This document shows positions 35,801 to 43,001 of a DNA stretch of 64,000 bases, piece by piece (the stretch's first letter is position 1; each line of letters begins with the position of its first letter). The stretch is taken from assembly GCA_030762935.1 (NCBI GenBank), contig CM060895.1:41406001-41470000 (forward strand). The letters run 5' to 3'. Both the position numbers and the translations under genes were made by a program. Under the pieces are notes generated by a model, which was not told where the DNA came from, did not search any database, and saw nothing but the letters and a program-made list of their open reading frames with translations. This DNA comes from Hymenopus coronatus. Taxonomy: Eukaryota > Arthropoda > Insecta > Mantodea > Hymenopodidae.

Positions 35801-37428
35801 TGCAACGCAATGTTAGGCCTTCTCTTTGGTTATTATTTTAGTTTTTTTTTTTTTTTTGCTTACCCTCCCCTTATGTAGGACTTACAAGCGGATTTGAACC
35901 GCGGACCTCCCGTTCAGAATACGTGCTTCGATTTCGCCATTCGCATCGGTTCTGATAGCCGACCTTTCTCTGTCGACTGGAAAGAATTGTAAAACAGAAG
36001 AAGCCAGCGACATCAAGTGAGTAGGTCAATACCCCGAACACAAGGATTGAAACTTCAACGCTAAACAATTAATCTAAATATCACATTGGAACAATTCATA
36101 ACTCAAAATGTTATAATCTTCACATCTACTATTCTTATTATATTATCTTTACTTACCTTTTCTCCTATATACGGATAATATATACAACATTAATAATTAC
36201 AACTAGAGAACTTATCTGAGTTATTTTAACCCAAAAATATTTACATAAAAACAATAAACGAAATCTCAGTTTACATCGAGCGAGCATTCCTTTTTGTCCC
36301 CAGTTTCACCGTAAAATAGGGCACGCTAAGTAGTGTATGATTTTTAAACTTATCACTGTAAATTGCTATTTTCATTTTATGAAAGGTAGAAAATAAACAC
36401 ATTACTGCCCAAAACTTCGCTGTGGCTATTTAAGTTCAGTATCTTCCAAAAATTAGATATAAAGATTTTCAAGAAAATACTGCCACCCGGCCCCCAATTA
36501 GTCTTTGATCAGAAATATTTTCAAGAAGTTTTATTCTTTCAAAAATAGCTCTAGCAGTTTTTATTAAATGTCATATATTAAATATATTATATGTAAATGT
36601 AATGTATATGTTGAATTCTTTGCGAATACCTTATGAAGTCATCTTTATGCAAAATGATTTTGCATAATCGGCACACCAAAGCAGGTAGACAAAACATCAT
36701 TACAAAAATGTAGATTTTGATAAATTACAAAATTATATAAAATAACAATTACTACAGGATTAACGATTTCCGAGGTTATGACTTTTCAAATACGTGCTTA
36801 TGCTTTTTCAAATTGCGATTCTCCACTCGCCCCCCCCACCTCCTGTCATCCAAAGAGAAAGGCATTTCAAAGCCGTCACATACCGATTCGCTTTTTTTAA
36901 AATCCGACTATCGCTTTAGCTGACTATATTATTTTTGTAACTATAACGAAATGAGTAAATAAATGTGCAATGAAAGTTAATCTCAATTATCAAGATATAG
37001 ATAGAAAAATGTGTTTTTGTAAGAACAATTTATAGAGGACTAAACACAAAAAGTAACACAGCTGCAACACATCAATTTTTAATGTTTTGTTTATTTAAAT
37101 ACTGATAGAAATATTGAAAATTCGATGATCCGTTAGCTGTAAAGTCTTGTGTATGAAAATATTAATAGAGATATCTAAACAGCAAGTAAACAGTTAAAAC
37201 ATCCATACTAATGTAAATATTCTGTTTGAACAGCACAAGAAGTTGGAGGCGTGCATCATGAAAGATGTAAGAGAACGTTACTCTTCTGCAGAAGACATGG
37301 GTGCTGAAGAAGATGCCAGCGAACTACGCTCTCTGTCATGGTCCAAACCTGACTACGATGACATGGCTACGGCCGTATACGAGTTCCTTTATGGTGGAGA
37401 AAACTCAGACCTTGAAAACGTTATGTAA
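2168..37428 (+). CDS. Six-exon gene for a probable secreted Cys-rich protein, possibly odorant-binding-protein-like (5' end missing)
   Basis: Six exons join in frame to 331 residues plus TAA: 2168-2422, 7740-7985, 22774-22869, 29918-30037, 34566-34649, 37234-37428. Every junction has an AG acceptor and GT donor (mostly GTAAGT) and every intron is phase 0. Residues 1-25 hold C5, C22 and C25. About 30-80 are Pro-rich, 86-167 Tyr/Pro-rich and uncharged. Residues 168-275 form a compact, predicted helical domain with C192, C235, C241, C265 and C274. The tail after 285 is acidic and ends GGENSDLENVM. The C-x8-C ending and the motif TCVMQELGYLDENL recall insect odorant-binding proteins, but the usual C-x3-C pair is absent, so this assignment is weak. 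No start codon or signal peptide is visible; a first exon must lie upstream of the window. The exon model is strong; the function is unknown. Introns total about 34 kb and are filled with transposons. Confidence 0.85.
2720..2767. repeat. (TA)n microsatellite
   Basis: About 24 TA units in intron 1, 300 bp after exon A. No flanking mobile element recognised. Confidence 0.95.
2768..4011. other. Unassigned intronic sequence
   Basis: Around 3295-3360 the words AGACAGACAGTTCTGC and AGAACTGTCTGTCT form a short inverted repeat. Otherwise no repeat, tRNA-like box or exon is recognised. Confidence 0.4.
4012..4104 (+). mobile_element. SINE-B head fragment (tRNA-like)
   Basis: GTGGTGGTAGCGTGTCTGCC (A-box region) and CACATTCAACAGGTCATGAG match the SINE-B copies at 43864 and 52621, but the B-box GTTCGAATCTC has been lost and the copy stops after GTGAGTTATTCGGATAAGG. 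Confidence 0.65.
4145..4640 (+). mobile_element. Unclassified GC-rich repeat-like segment with two tRNA-like patches
   Basis: GC-rich block in AT-rich intron. 4155-4200 (GAGCGTGGTCCGCATACGG) and 4568-4625 (GGTCAGCTAGGCGC, then GGGTTCCAATCC) resemble A- and B-box remnants. A 94-codon open frame at 4264-4548 shows no recognisable protein. Probably one or two diverged SINEs. Confidence 0.35.
4641..6041. other. Unassigned AT-rich intronic sequence
   Basis: No exon, tRNA-like box or copy of the window's repeat families recognised. Confidence 0.4.
6045..6627. mobile_element. T1: inverted-repeat element carrying two tRNA-like modules
   Basis: 6045-6240 and the reverse complement of about 6295-6484 match: both start GGTGTAATT, pass AAGCCGTGTGTA and GTCAGA, and reach a tRNA-like module. 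Module 1 is on the minus strand (6118-6190) and module 2 on the plus (6340-6411). Both have a TAGCTCAGTGG A-box and a GGTTCAAATCC B-box. Module 2 keeps a 7-bp acceptor-like stem (GCCATGG with CTATGGC in the sister copy). Beyond 6484 it shares CCATAATAGTTGGC with T2. Flanks read RTGGTTTA on both sides, a possible 8-bp target duplication. Confidence 0.6.
6628..7220. other. Unassigned intronic sequence
   Basis: AT-rich, no repeat family or exon recognised. Confidence 0.4.
7221..7640 (+). mobile_element. Family H copy with large internal deletion
   Basis: Keeps the first 130 bp (CATGACTTTCTTTACC onward) and the last 200 bp (AAGTTTGGTATTTAACGG to TGTAGAAAAAGT), with the middle third deleted. The CA site of the element is expanded to a 49-bp CA run (7475-7523). 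It ends 100 bp before exon B. Confidence 0.75.
7475..7523. repeat. (CA)n microsatellite at the CA site of an H element
   Basis: About 24 CA units exactly where other H copies read CACAGACACACACACGGACC. Confidence 0.95.
7740..7985 (+). CDS. Exon B: Tyr/Pro/Gln-rich low-complexity segment
   Basis: Encodes 82 residues, NPLLQGYLGH to SSNQRIS, with 13 Tyr and 15 Pro, many in YYP, QYP and PYY groups. It has no Cys and almost no charge. The acceptor ATGTTTCAG ends at 7739 and the donor TCT|GTAAGTATT begins at 7986. It is phase 0 on both sides, so skipping it would keep frame. A disordered linker is the simplest reading; a mucin-like or silk-like role is also possible. It sits only 100 bp after a family H copy. 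Confidence 0.85.
8314..9492 (-). mobile_element. Family H copy inside mariner M1
   Basis: Runs from ACTTTCTCTACACGTACTG to GGAATACATAAGA and is nearly full length apart from the SINE at 8549-8842. The right flank is TTTTTT (9493) and the left flank TTT, in keeping with an A/T-run target in the mariner. Confidence 0.9.
8549..8842 (-). mobile_element. SINE-A copy inside the H element
   Basis: Minus-strand head reads CGCCCTCCATGGTGTAATGG (A-box) and GGGTTCAAACCCGGCG (B-box), followed by the body CTTCGGAGGGGAAGTAAAGC and GTCGTAGATTTACGGC. Flanked by an exact 8-bp duplication TCTTCCAA at 8541-8548 and 8843-8850. Confidence 0.9.
10692..12346 (-). mobile_element. Family H copy inside mariner M1, itself interrupted
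   Basis: 10692-10862 and 11706-12346 are two parts of one reversed H copy. TTTTT flanks it on both sides (10687-10691 and 12347-12351). The inserted part 10863-11700 is another H copy in the opposite orientation. Confidence 0.9.
10863..11700 (+). mobile_element. Complete family H copy nested in another H copy
   Basis: Starts TCTGATGTGTTCCATTCAC and ends TATAGAGAAAGT. AAAAA sits on both sides (10858-10862 and 11701-11705), and the host reads CTCAAAAA|CGAAA across it, which defines both termini and a 5-bp duplication. 838 bp with no coding potential. Confidence 0.92.
13070..13921 (+). mobile_element. Complete family H copy, nested
   Basis: TCTGATGTGTTCCATTCAC to GTGTAGAGAAAGT, 852 bp. A-run (13062-13069) on the left and AAAAA (13922-13926) on the right. 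The host's ATGTATATAACATA continues after it, so the target was an A-run followed by TG. Confidence 0.92.
14262..14305. repeat. (CAGA)n(CA)n microsatellite at the H CA site
   Basis: Five CAGA units then about 12 CA units, at the position where other H copies have a short CACAGACACACAC. Confidence 0.95.
14556..14604. repeat. (TTA)n microsatellite
   Basis: ATT/TTA units with two TTG interruptions, in unassigned sequence 14444-14935. Confidence 0.95.
14936..15939 (+). mobile_element. Second head-duplicated H copy
   Basis: First head 14936-15085 ends GTAGGAGGGCAAAAA; the second head TCTAATGTGTTCCATTCGC starts at 15086 and has GATGTCCTCTGGCTGTG, matching the 12740 copy rather than the standard family. 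It ends GTAGAGAAAGT at 15939 with an AAAA flank. Confidence 0.85.
16547..16592. repeat. (GT)n/(TA)n microsatellite
   Basis: About 20 GT units with one TATG interruption, ending in TATATATA. No flanking H sequence is visible, unlike most CA/GT runs here. Confidence 0.9.
16848..16910 (+). CDS. Possible alternative terminal exon inside intron 2
   Basis: After a polypyrimidine-type acceptor (ACCATTTCAG, ending 16847) a 20-codon open frame runs to TAA, encoding STLSPSL, six Asp, then WDLGVPM. The stop overlaps an AATAAA at 16911. It would join exon B in phase 0. The stretch is GC-richer than its flanks and is not part of any repeat I recognise here. It could equally be the last exon of a retrocopy, a nested gene, or chance around a GAT microsatellite. 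Confidence 0.25.
   Translation, partial: STLSPSLDDDDDDWDLGVPM
17501..20004. other. Unassigned AT-rich intronic sequence
   Basis: Short random open frames only. No tRNA-like boxes, hairpins or copies of window repeats recognised. The largest stretch in the window free of visible mobile elements. Confidence 0.4.
20005..20863 (-). mobile_element. Full-length family H copy
   Basis: ACTTTCTCTAAATGAACTATG to GGTACACATCAGA, 859 bp, all internal blocks present in order, including a GT site at 20142-20166. The right flank is a T-run. It abuts the tandem repeat at 20875. Confidence 0.9.
20875..21240. repeat. Degenerate tandem repeat, about 85-92 bp period
   Basis: The phrase TTTACGTCTATTATTCATTTG...TTTACTGCTTCGCG recurs starting near 20880, 20963 and 21055, and its second half again near 21120 and 21200. 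Each unit holds a T-rich tract, a CCATTATTCATTTG-like core and ACTGCTTCGCG. The open frames across it are only a product of this T-rich periodicity. Confidence 0.65.
21241..22321. other. Unassigned AT-rich intronic sequence
   Basis: No recognisable repeats or exon signals beyond short homopolymer runs. Confidence 0.4.
22322..22393 (+). mobile_element. Solo palindromic end of family H
   Basis: ATCGAATTTTGGGTGGAATA through TACTATGTGCATA to GTAGAGAAAGC. Only the last 70 bp are present, 380 bp before exon C. Confidence 0.75.
22774..22869 (+). CDS. Exon C: start of the Cys-rich helical domain
   Basis: Encodes 32 residues, RDLDIRGQLETL to MQELGY, with C192 inside NVTCVMQELGY. The asparagine in NVT is a possible N-glycosylation sequon. 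The acceptor CTCTGTTTCAG ends at 22773 and the donor TAC|GTAAGTATT starts at 22870. Phase 0 both sides. The sequence looks like one amphipathic helix. Confidence 0.85.
22870..23964. other. Unassigned start of intron 3
   Basis: AT-rich with a (TA)n run at 23880-23907. Nothing else recognised. Confidence 0.4.
23965..24630 (+). mobile_element. Old diverged family H copy with an internal foreign block
   Basis: 23965-24160 matches the H middle (AATATCTCGGAAACGGTTAA, ATTCAGAATGAAGAGG) and 24460-24630 the later part (CATCAAAATCGTTACAGCC, TTAGAGTTATGGC). The 24161-24455 block between is not H and is unassigned. Confidence 0.6.
24802..25606 (-). mobile_element. Family H copy
   Basis: TTTTCTCTACTTGTACTATG to GAATCACATCAGA. 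The palindrome is partly deleted; the remaining blocks are in order, including a GT site at 24945-24961. Confidence 0.85.
25736..26202 (-). pseudogene. Mariner M2 remnant
   Basis: A terminal repeat TTGGGTCGGCTGATAAGTCC begins just after TA (25734-25735). The minus strand encodes HYTPESKSQSKQWIAPGEP, then FWDAQGIIFIDYL with the first catalytic Asp, KGKSITGNYYASLLQRL and KRKRPHL. An internal deletion then joins it to a C-terminal piece, PNFLGGRSFHSNEEV. The N-terminal third is absent. The right end breaks into a family H copy that has lost its first 25 bp. Confidence 0.85.
26202..27179 (+). mobile_element. Family H copy, head-truncated, hosting a SINE-B
   Basis: Begins in TTCTCTACCTATTCTGTAAC next to mariner M2 and ends TACGTGTAGAGAAAGT at 27179. 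The block around 26990-27110 is shortened. Interrupted by the SINE at 26607-26873. Confidence 0.85.
26607..26873 (-). mobile_element. SINE-B copy with poly(A) tail and target duplication
   Basis: The poly(T) start corresponds to a minus-strand A tail. Minus-strand B-box GATCGCGAGTTCAAATCTTG and A-box region TGATGGTAGCGTGTCTGCC. Flanked by AGGTAAGTTTTT on both sides (near 26595 and 26874). Confidence 0.85.
27180..27771. other. Unassigned intronic sequence
   Basis: Somewhat GC-richer than average, with no frame, tRNA-like box or repeat match found. Confidence 0.35.
27772..28998 (+). mobile_element. Family H copy hosting element T2
   Basis: Starts TCTGATAAGCTACATTCAC after an A-run, is interrupted at 27836-28255, and resumes with ATTATTATTTTATCCACATC. 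It ends within TCGAAATTTTGGGTGG, so the palindromic terminus is missing. Confidence 0.8.
27836..28255 (+). mobile_element. T2: element with two tRNA-like modules and an 8-bp target duplication
   Basis: Exact TTCCTAAA on both sides (27828-27835, 28256-28263). It begins near TTTTTTCACACAGGCCGTGTG, like T1. It carries two direct tRNA-like modules: 27906-27968, which lacks part of the 5' half, and 28155-28225, with GCCATGG pairing with CTATGGC, A-box TAGCTCAGTGG and B-box CTTCAAATCC. A 190-bp spacer shared with T1 lies between (CCATAATAGTTGGCTATAC). Confidence 0.8.
28999..29917. other. Unassigned sequence before exon D
   Basis: Imperfect ATT/ATC trinucleotide tract at about 29320-29400. CACATAAGCCGTGTATAGGACAGTCTGACTCTACC at 29429-29464 is a scrap of a T element end. 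The rest is not recognised. Confidence 0.5.
29918..30037 (+). CDS. Exon D: helical domain, middle
   Basis: Encodes 40 residues, LDENLEPNFERI to FCKEFA, with C235. The acceptor TTGATTTCAG ends at 29917 and the donor GCT|GTAAGTG starts at 30038. It joins exon C to give ELGY-LDENLEPN, a motif-like join that supports adjacency of the two exons. Phase 0 both sides. Confidence 0.87.
30328..30545 (+). mobile_element. SINE-B-like copy, diverged
   Basis: GGTGTAGAGGTAGCGTGTCTGCC (A-box region), GAGTTGGAATCTCGG (B-box), then the body phrases CCTGAGAAGATGAATTTTGG and GAGCATCATCTCAAAT, and the end GACCTACCTGGTTAAG. Confidence 0.75.
30617..31140 (+). mobile_element. SINE-C copy, GC-rich, near full length
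   Basis: Head with GAGGCCGCGGGTCGCTTCCC, then CCGGGTCACTAGGCGAATGC, TCGGCGATGGTGCTCGGTGC and the 3' end ACCGTATCCTATCC. Four other copies share these blocks in this order. At about 520 bp it is long for a SINE. The 110-codon frame across it is not conserved in the other copies. Confidence 0.75.
31141..32166. other. Unassigned intronic sequence
   Basis: Contains a (TTA)n run at 31341-31370. No repeat family or exon recognised. Confidence 0.4.
32167..32763. repeat. Long inverted repeat (foldback) in intron 4
   Basis: The left arm 32167-32348 (AAGTTCCTTATTTTTGG to AGCTTCAGAGATAAT) and the right arm 32577-32763 (CTATCTCTGAAGCTATTTTA to AAGGAACTT) are near-perfect reverse complements over about 183 bp. 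A third, direct copy of the inner 70 bp lies at 32439-32513, bordered by its own inverted TCAAGTAATTATCTCTGAAG. Between them are (TA)n and (AAT)n runs. Another (TA)n at 32770-32815 abuts the outer end. It resembles a foldback or MITE transposon. Confidence 0.85.
32816..34565. other. Unassigned intronic sequence up to exon E
   Basis: AT-rich and free of recognised repeats or exons. The polypyrimidine tract and acceptor of exon E end it. Confidence 0.4.
34566..34649 (+). CDS. Exon E: helical domain, C241 and C265
   Basis: Encodes 28 residues, QCVPETRRDKF to MFFFRCYK. The acceptor TTTCTTTACAG ends at 34565 and the donor AAG|GTAAGTGG starts at 34650. The join with exon D yields FCKEFA-QCVPE (C-x5-C) and with exon F yields RCYK-HKKLEAC (C-x8-C), so both flanking joins make coherent Cys spacing. 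Confidence 0.87.
35866..36003 (-). mobile_element. Possible tRNA-headed SINE fragment
   Basis: Minus strand GAGGTCCGCGGTTCAAATCC resembles a B-box, with CGAATGGCGAAATCGAAGC upstream. It follows a T-run at 35842-35857. The remainder of 34650-36424 is unassigned AT-rich intron. Confidence 0.4.
36425..37078 (-). mobile_element. Old diverged family H copy in the last intron
   Basis: TATTTAAGTTCAGTATCTTC through TGTAATGTATATGTTGAATT to GCAACACATCAATTTTT. Blocks are in order but heavily mutated; the palindromic end is missing. It ends 155 bp before exon F. Confidence 0.7.
37234..37428 (+). CDS. Exon F: terminal coding exon and stop
   Basis: Encodes 64 residues plus TAA, from HKKLEACIMKDVRERY to ENSDLENVM. 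The acceptor CTGTTTGAACAG ends at 37233. It carries C274, then an acidic segment (EDMGAEEDASE) and a Tyr/Phe-containing C-terminal stretch that ends 60 bp after a run of acidic residues. A degraded family H copy ends 155 bp upstream in the last intron. Confidence 0.87.
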   Translation, partial: HKKLEACIMKDVRERYSSAEDMGAEEDASELRSLSWSKPDYDDMATAVYEFLYGGENSDLENVM

Positions 37429-37980
37429 AAATGATCAGCTTCTTTAAAGAAAATGGTAGCACTATGAAGATAACGCCTTTAGCAGTACCTAGTGCCATCT
37501 GCAATTGGTGAAATGAACCAAATTGCAGAAAAAAATACATTTTTAATAAGGGAGTTCCTTCAAATTTCCCTACGTTTGTTTCCTTCTTTTATGAAGAATT
37601 TCTCTAAATTTTATAAACTGTGTAGCGTTGGAAAAAAACAGTTTGTGTAAATATCTAATGAGGCTATAGGAATGTTCACATCTTTCTAACATATCAAGTA
37701 CTGCATCTAGGGGGGGGAATACTGCTTTATTTCTAAACGAGCTTGTAAAACTATATATCCTGGGTAACAAAAGTGGAAGTGGCTCTCTTTTCGATCAAAT
37801 GTCTCGACTGACAGTTAATAGAACATTACTAGGCAATGTTGTACCAATAATGCTGATAATTAGTTTAGTTTTGTCTAAATCTATGAAACACTATTTGCTA
37901 CAATCATAGTTTTATTTAAAATATTATTTCTCGACTTATCTGCGCAGTTACAAATAAAAGGTCGCACGATACGCTTATTG
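37429..37980 (+). promoter_or_regulatory. Probable 3' UTR with AATAAA at 37953-37958
   Basis: AT-rich sequence follows the stop without repeats I recognise. The first canonical AATAAA after the stop is at 37953; a second is at 38533. Either could direct polyadenylation. Transcript data would decide. Confidence 0.45.
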
Positions 37981-40487
37981 GAGATTATTTTTGAGCAAAA
38001 GTAGTTGAAGTTAGCTTATGTGGAAATTTATACTCTTAAGCAACTTGTTTTAATATGCTGGAGTGGTTTTGTTGCCATTATTAATTGCATTAATTGTTAT
38101 TCTGTTTTGGTAGCCGCTGGTATTGTATGTAGATATATTTGTGGTGGTCACACCCTCTTGGTGACGCACTTGGACGGTTTTCATCTGTTTAAAACGCAGA
38201 AACAGCACGACTTCTGAGCTATGAATGAAGAAGAATACATAAATGATTTGTTTTTATTCTTTATGTATTTATATGTTCGTAAAATGTCTCTTTCGGTTAG
38301 GTTTGAACTATAACTAAAACATCAGATATGTTCCCAGAAGTGCTATCGAAAATGTCACTTAGACATTCATACTTCCTATTATTTACTTACATTTATTGAT
38401 TTAATTTACAATTCCTGCAATACTATTTTACGCAAAGTATATTAGGATTATAGCTAAATTATTGTAAATCTGACCTAACCGATAAAATCTCGAGCGGATT
38501 GAAAAAAAGGTCTAGGAAGGTGCTATTTCATTAATAAAGTTTGAATTTAAAGATTATATCGCAAATATTTTACTAGAAAATGTTAGATTCTATAAAGCAA
38601 ATAACCTGGCAACACTAACTAAACAAAAGAATGCCTATTGCGAAATAGTGCAAAACAAAAGAATGACCAGGTAATAAATTGTACATGATAAATTAACCGT
38701 CTACATGAAGTAGTCACAGAGGTTTAAATTACACTTTATTCAAACACAAAACTTAATAGTCATTTCTAATAATTAAATAACTTAAAACTATAAATAGACA
38801 TTAGACACATTCTACTTCCTAAGTGCACTTACTCGAAATAAAAATAGCTTTACGTATAGCACAGAAGCCGTAGATCTAGGTGGTGTTATGTTTCAGTACT
38901 AATCAGATATCATTCCCGATATCCCAGGTCTTAAACAATTTTAATGTCCACATTCTAGATGAATGGATTGAACACACAGCTATCGATTATGAATACTAAA
39001 TAGATTTTTATTGAACTGTGAATGTAGAATCTTAATCACAAGTTGGTTTTATATCTAACAACAACAAAATGGCAAAGCATCTAATTCAGTGCCAGTTTAA
39101 TAACTCCATTCAGAACCGACTCCAGAGGAAGCCGTAGTATTAATATTTCCGCTACAACGGGATAATTGTGGTTTCCAGCAGTAATCCTTTATCAGTGCTC
39201 AGACTTTTCTTCAGCTCTGCGTTTTTACTATCAGCCTTACCGAGCTAAAAATACATTTCTAAGTACTGAGTGATAAATTCTTAATACAATTACTAGCAGC
39301 TTAGGTCCAAAAACATCTAATTGTTTCTTTACTGCTTTTACAGAACTACAAATGTAGTTCGAGATCTATTTTAATAATTGTCATTGGTTTTTAAAACTGC
39401 AATACTGACAAAAGCTAAGACACCCAAACTGTATAATATTTAAGGCAATCCATCTGTGTTCAAAAGAGGTCAAAAGTGGTCAAAAGGAAGCTTATCAATT
39501 TGTAGTATTTTATTCGTTTTTACTTTCGAGTTTCACATTCTCCCTTTCGACATTGTAATAGCTGTAGTTTTTATGAAGTAATTCAGAAACTTTAAAGCAT
39601 GTATTATGTTTGACACTCAAATGTTCAACTGCCTTTTTCACCAATACTTTTTTTAAACATCTTGCAAGATTCAAAATACTCTAAGCGATAAAAATCTCAA
39701 CCAATTTTTTTGAAATGTTCAGTATTGGTGGAAAACTATTGAAAAAATAAACATATGGACTTTTGTACACATTGAACGCTGAATGTGTAATTCATAATTT
39801 TATATAATACTTAGTGCAAAAAATTAGATCAAATTAGACATATTTGAGATTTTGTACAGCCAAACTAATGAACATATTCCAAAAAGCACGAGTGACTTTT
39901 TTATAATAGTTTAAAGGCAAAAACTAAATTTTTAGCAGAAACACGTAATTGTTGCATTTTGAAAAATGAACGTAGTATTTTAGTAAATAATTTATCAATA
40001 TTGTTTGGTTGAACTTTGAGGTTTCAAATTTGTAATTCATTTATAGAGCACATGCCAATCGTCACTAACAATTTTTAATTGGATAGGCATTGTGTATTTT
40101 AAAAATTTCACCAATGCGTTAAAATAAATGTAATTTCTCTGATAAACAATTCCTTCAGTTTTAAAGAGTAATTAATCAAGTACATTCCTCAGCGCTTTAG
40201 TTTGCACTTTCAGCTACACGTGTGCATCATTTTTTTTTTTTTTCCTCTAGCTGAAGCTACTCTATAACAATGGTTTAGGTAAGTGGGAATATGTAAAGGG
40301 AAGTTTGTTCCTGAGACATGGAAATTTCTGAGCTATCATTATATGTAATGTGTTCAGAAATAACTTGTTTCAAGAACGAATATTCCCATTGTGAGAGCTA
40401 TATTTTTTATTTGTGTCTGAGATTTTGTAATGTAATAAACAATTATAGTACAAAACAAGTTGTTTGTTTTATTTTAATCTGGAGAGG
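37981..40487. other. Unassigned 3' flank of the gene
   Basis: AT-rich with only short chance open frames. GAGGTCAAAAGTGGTCAAAAGG at 39467-39488 is a small local repeat. No mobile element or exon recognised. Confidence 0.4.
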
Positions 40488-40492
40488 TAGAC

Positions 40493-40609
40493 AGATTGAA
40501 AAATTCAATGCCATAGTTGGGATAAACAATTGCTCTAGCCACTCAGCTACCATAGCAACATGCCGGCATGGCGCTGAATTCTCCATCTGACTTGCGTCTT
40601 TTCCTGGAG
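40493..40609 (-). mobile_element. T-element fragment with a broken tRNA-like module
   Basis: Carries the T phrases GATTGAAAAATTCAATGCC and, on the minus strand, GCCGGCATGTTGCTATGGTAGCTGAG, but most of the T-arm half is lost. Confidence 0.6.
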
Positions 40610-40787
40610 AGATCTCGAATTGTTTTAAGATTAAATACATCAAAGGCAACTTACAAATCGTGTAGAAAGAACACTGTTTGACCTAATAGACATTAAACTA
40701 TGAAGCCCGGGGCTTTAGTACTCAGAAAGTTCATATTTTACATAGGATAGAAGCGAAAGAAATCACATACTGGGCAAACACATGTTT

Positions 40788-42058
40788 ACTTTCTCTACAC
40801 GTACAATGTACATGGCGTATAGAGAAGGTATTGCATTACACCCAAAAATTCGATACCGAGATTTCACCGAAAATACACGTTTTAGGGTCCCCTGTATAAA
40901 AAAAGCATTTTTAGAAAAATGTCCGTGTGTTTGTGTGTGTGTGTGTGTCTGTGAACACGATAACTCAAAAACTTGATATTTAAGTTTAATATCTTCCAGG
41001 GATGCGACGCAAAGATTTTGAAGAAAAAAATGTGTTCCATTCACATGACTTTCTCTACTCTCGGCAACAAATTATTGTTCAAATGTTTATTCTTCTATTT
41101 ACTTCATGGAAACTTGAGAAAAACTTAGCAGAAATAGTCTTATTACTTGCTTCCTTGTAAGTAGAACGGAAACAACGGAGTGCCATAGGCTAAAACGATA
41201 GGCAAATCTTTTAAAAGCTGGTTGCTATGTGATTGTCGTTCCTTTGTTTTTATGGCCAGGAGTTGACAAATTCCTATATCAGAAAGTATACGTATTTTAA
41301 ATCTGAAACGAATAACAAGAAATATCTAACAAAACAGTCAACTCCACGAAAAAATGTATATAACATAAATTGTGTGTTTTAAAGATCTCTACATTTTTGT
41401 GCAGTAAGTTTTTCTCTATCTCTTACGATTTACCAGTTATGCAAAATTCCGCAAAATTTATCCAGAATAAACATGTCTTCAGAGGCTATTCCCAGAAAAT
41501 TGAAAATATACATTTTTTTGTCATTTAAACATCTTTAATATACGATATTTTAATCAAAATTGTTAGAGCCATTTTTGAAAAAATCAAAATATTCCATTTT
41601 CTAGGAATAGCCTCTAAAGACCACTTTATTCTGGATGAATTTTGCTGAATTTTGCATAACTGGTAATCCGTAAGAGATAGACAAAAACTTACTACAAACA
41701 ATGTAGAGTTCGTTAAACCACACAATTTAGGTCATATAAGTTTTTTTCGTGGAACTGACTATTTCTTAGATATTTCTTGTTATTTGTTTCAGATTTAAAA
41801 TACTTCAACTTTTCTCCCACGGAAATTTGTGAACTCATGGCCTTGCATAGAAACGTATTTCAGCCACATGGCAACCGGGTTTTAAAAGATTTGGCCATCG
41901 CTTTAACTTAGTGTATTCCCTTATTTACCTTCTTCATACAGGGAGGTAGGACAATTTCTGCTCATGTTTATCTCGATTATCATAAAGTACCTGATAGAAA
42001 AATAAACTGTTCAGCAATAATTTGTTAGTGATATAGAGAAAGTCATATGAAAGGAACA
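40788..42058 (-). mobile_element. Reversed family H copy split by an opposite H copy (41031-41590)
   Basis: 40788-41030 is the palindromic-end half in minus orientation, with a GT site at 40926-40950. At an A-run it switches to a plus-oriented H head (TGTGTTCCATTCACATG) that lasts to about 41590. It then switches back to a minus-oriented second half ending GGAACACATA. About 170 bp of the host is missing at the second junction. Confidence 0.75.
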
Positions 42059-42067
42059 CATATTTTT

Positions 42068-42710
42068 ACTTTCTCTACACGTACTATGTACATAGTGTAC
42101 AGGGAAGGTATCGTAATGCACCCAAAAATTCGATCCCCCTAGATCCCAAAAAAAAAAAGTATTTTTGGAAAAAAGTCCATGTGTGTGTGTGTGTGTGTGT
42201 GTCTGTGTGTGTTCGAGTCTGTGGACAGCATAGTTCAAAAACGAAAAGACCGTTAAATACCAAATGTTCAAGAAAATCCTCCCCACCACAACTACCCTTT
42301 ACATGGAACTTTTTTCTAAAATTTTGATTAAAATCTCTTATATTTAAGATATCTATATGCTAAATAAAATTGATATCTTGAATTTTCTGGGAATAGCCTC
42401 TGAATACTACTTTATTCTGGATGAATTTTACGGAATTTTGCATTACTGTTAAACTACAAAAATGTAGAGCAGGTTAAAACACACAATTTATATTAGAAAA
42501 TTGTTAATTTTTTTTCAACTAGACCATGCAAGGAGAACGGAAAATCAAAGCTATCACATAGACTGCCGTATTCTTACATTCCCATCGTCCTACAACGAAA
42601 TGTGCAACACAACTATTTCTGATTAACATGAAAGAGATGGAATAAAAAGATTTAGTACAAAGTTTGGTGAAGAATAGGAGAGAAAGTAATGTGAATGCAA
42701 CCCATTAGGT
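42068..42710 (-). mobile_element. Family H copy, internally deleted, adjoining the previous one
   Basis: ACTTTCTCTACACGTACTATG starts directly after the TTTTT that closes the preceding H copy. GT site 42177-42202. It degenerates after 42490 and ends near GAATGCAACCCATTAGG. Confidence 0.8.
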
Positions 42711-43001
42711 ATTTTATCTCTTTCTTACATATTCATGTAATCGAGGAAACATCGGGAATACCCAAGTTTTCCGCATTGTATGAAGCAGGTACCACGTTAT
42801 CACAAGTTGCATATGTTTTACGAAATTAGAAGGAGGAAAATAGTAAGAGATAGTCATTGAAATACACCTTCTAATTTGCTCCACTTTCATTCATGAGGAA
42901 AAATTAACAGCTAGAGCTAACCACCATGTCACTGCGGTTTCTTGAGTAAATGAATCGATGTCACTCAACAGATATCTAACTTTAACGACAGAATCAAAAA
43001 A

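Noticed and set aside
37570..37770. 66-codon minus-strand frame just after the gene's stop
   Set aside because: It overlaps the probable 3' UTR; I could not recognise a domain and no repeat copy supports it.
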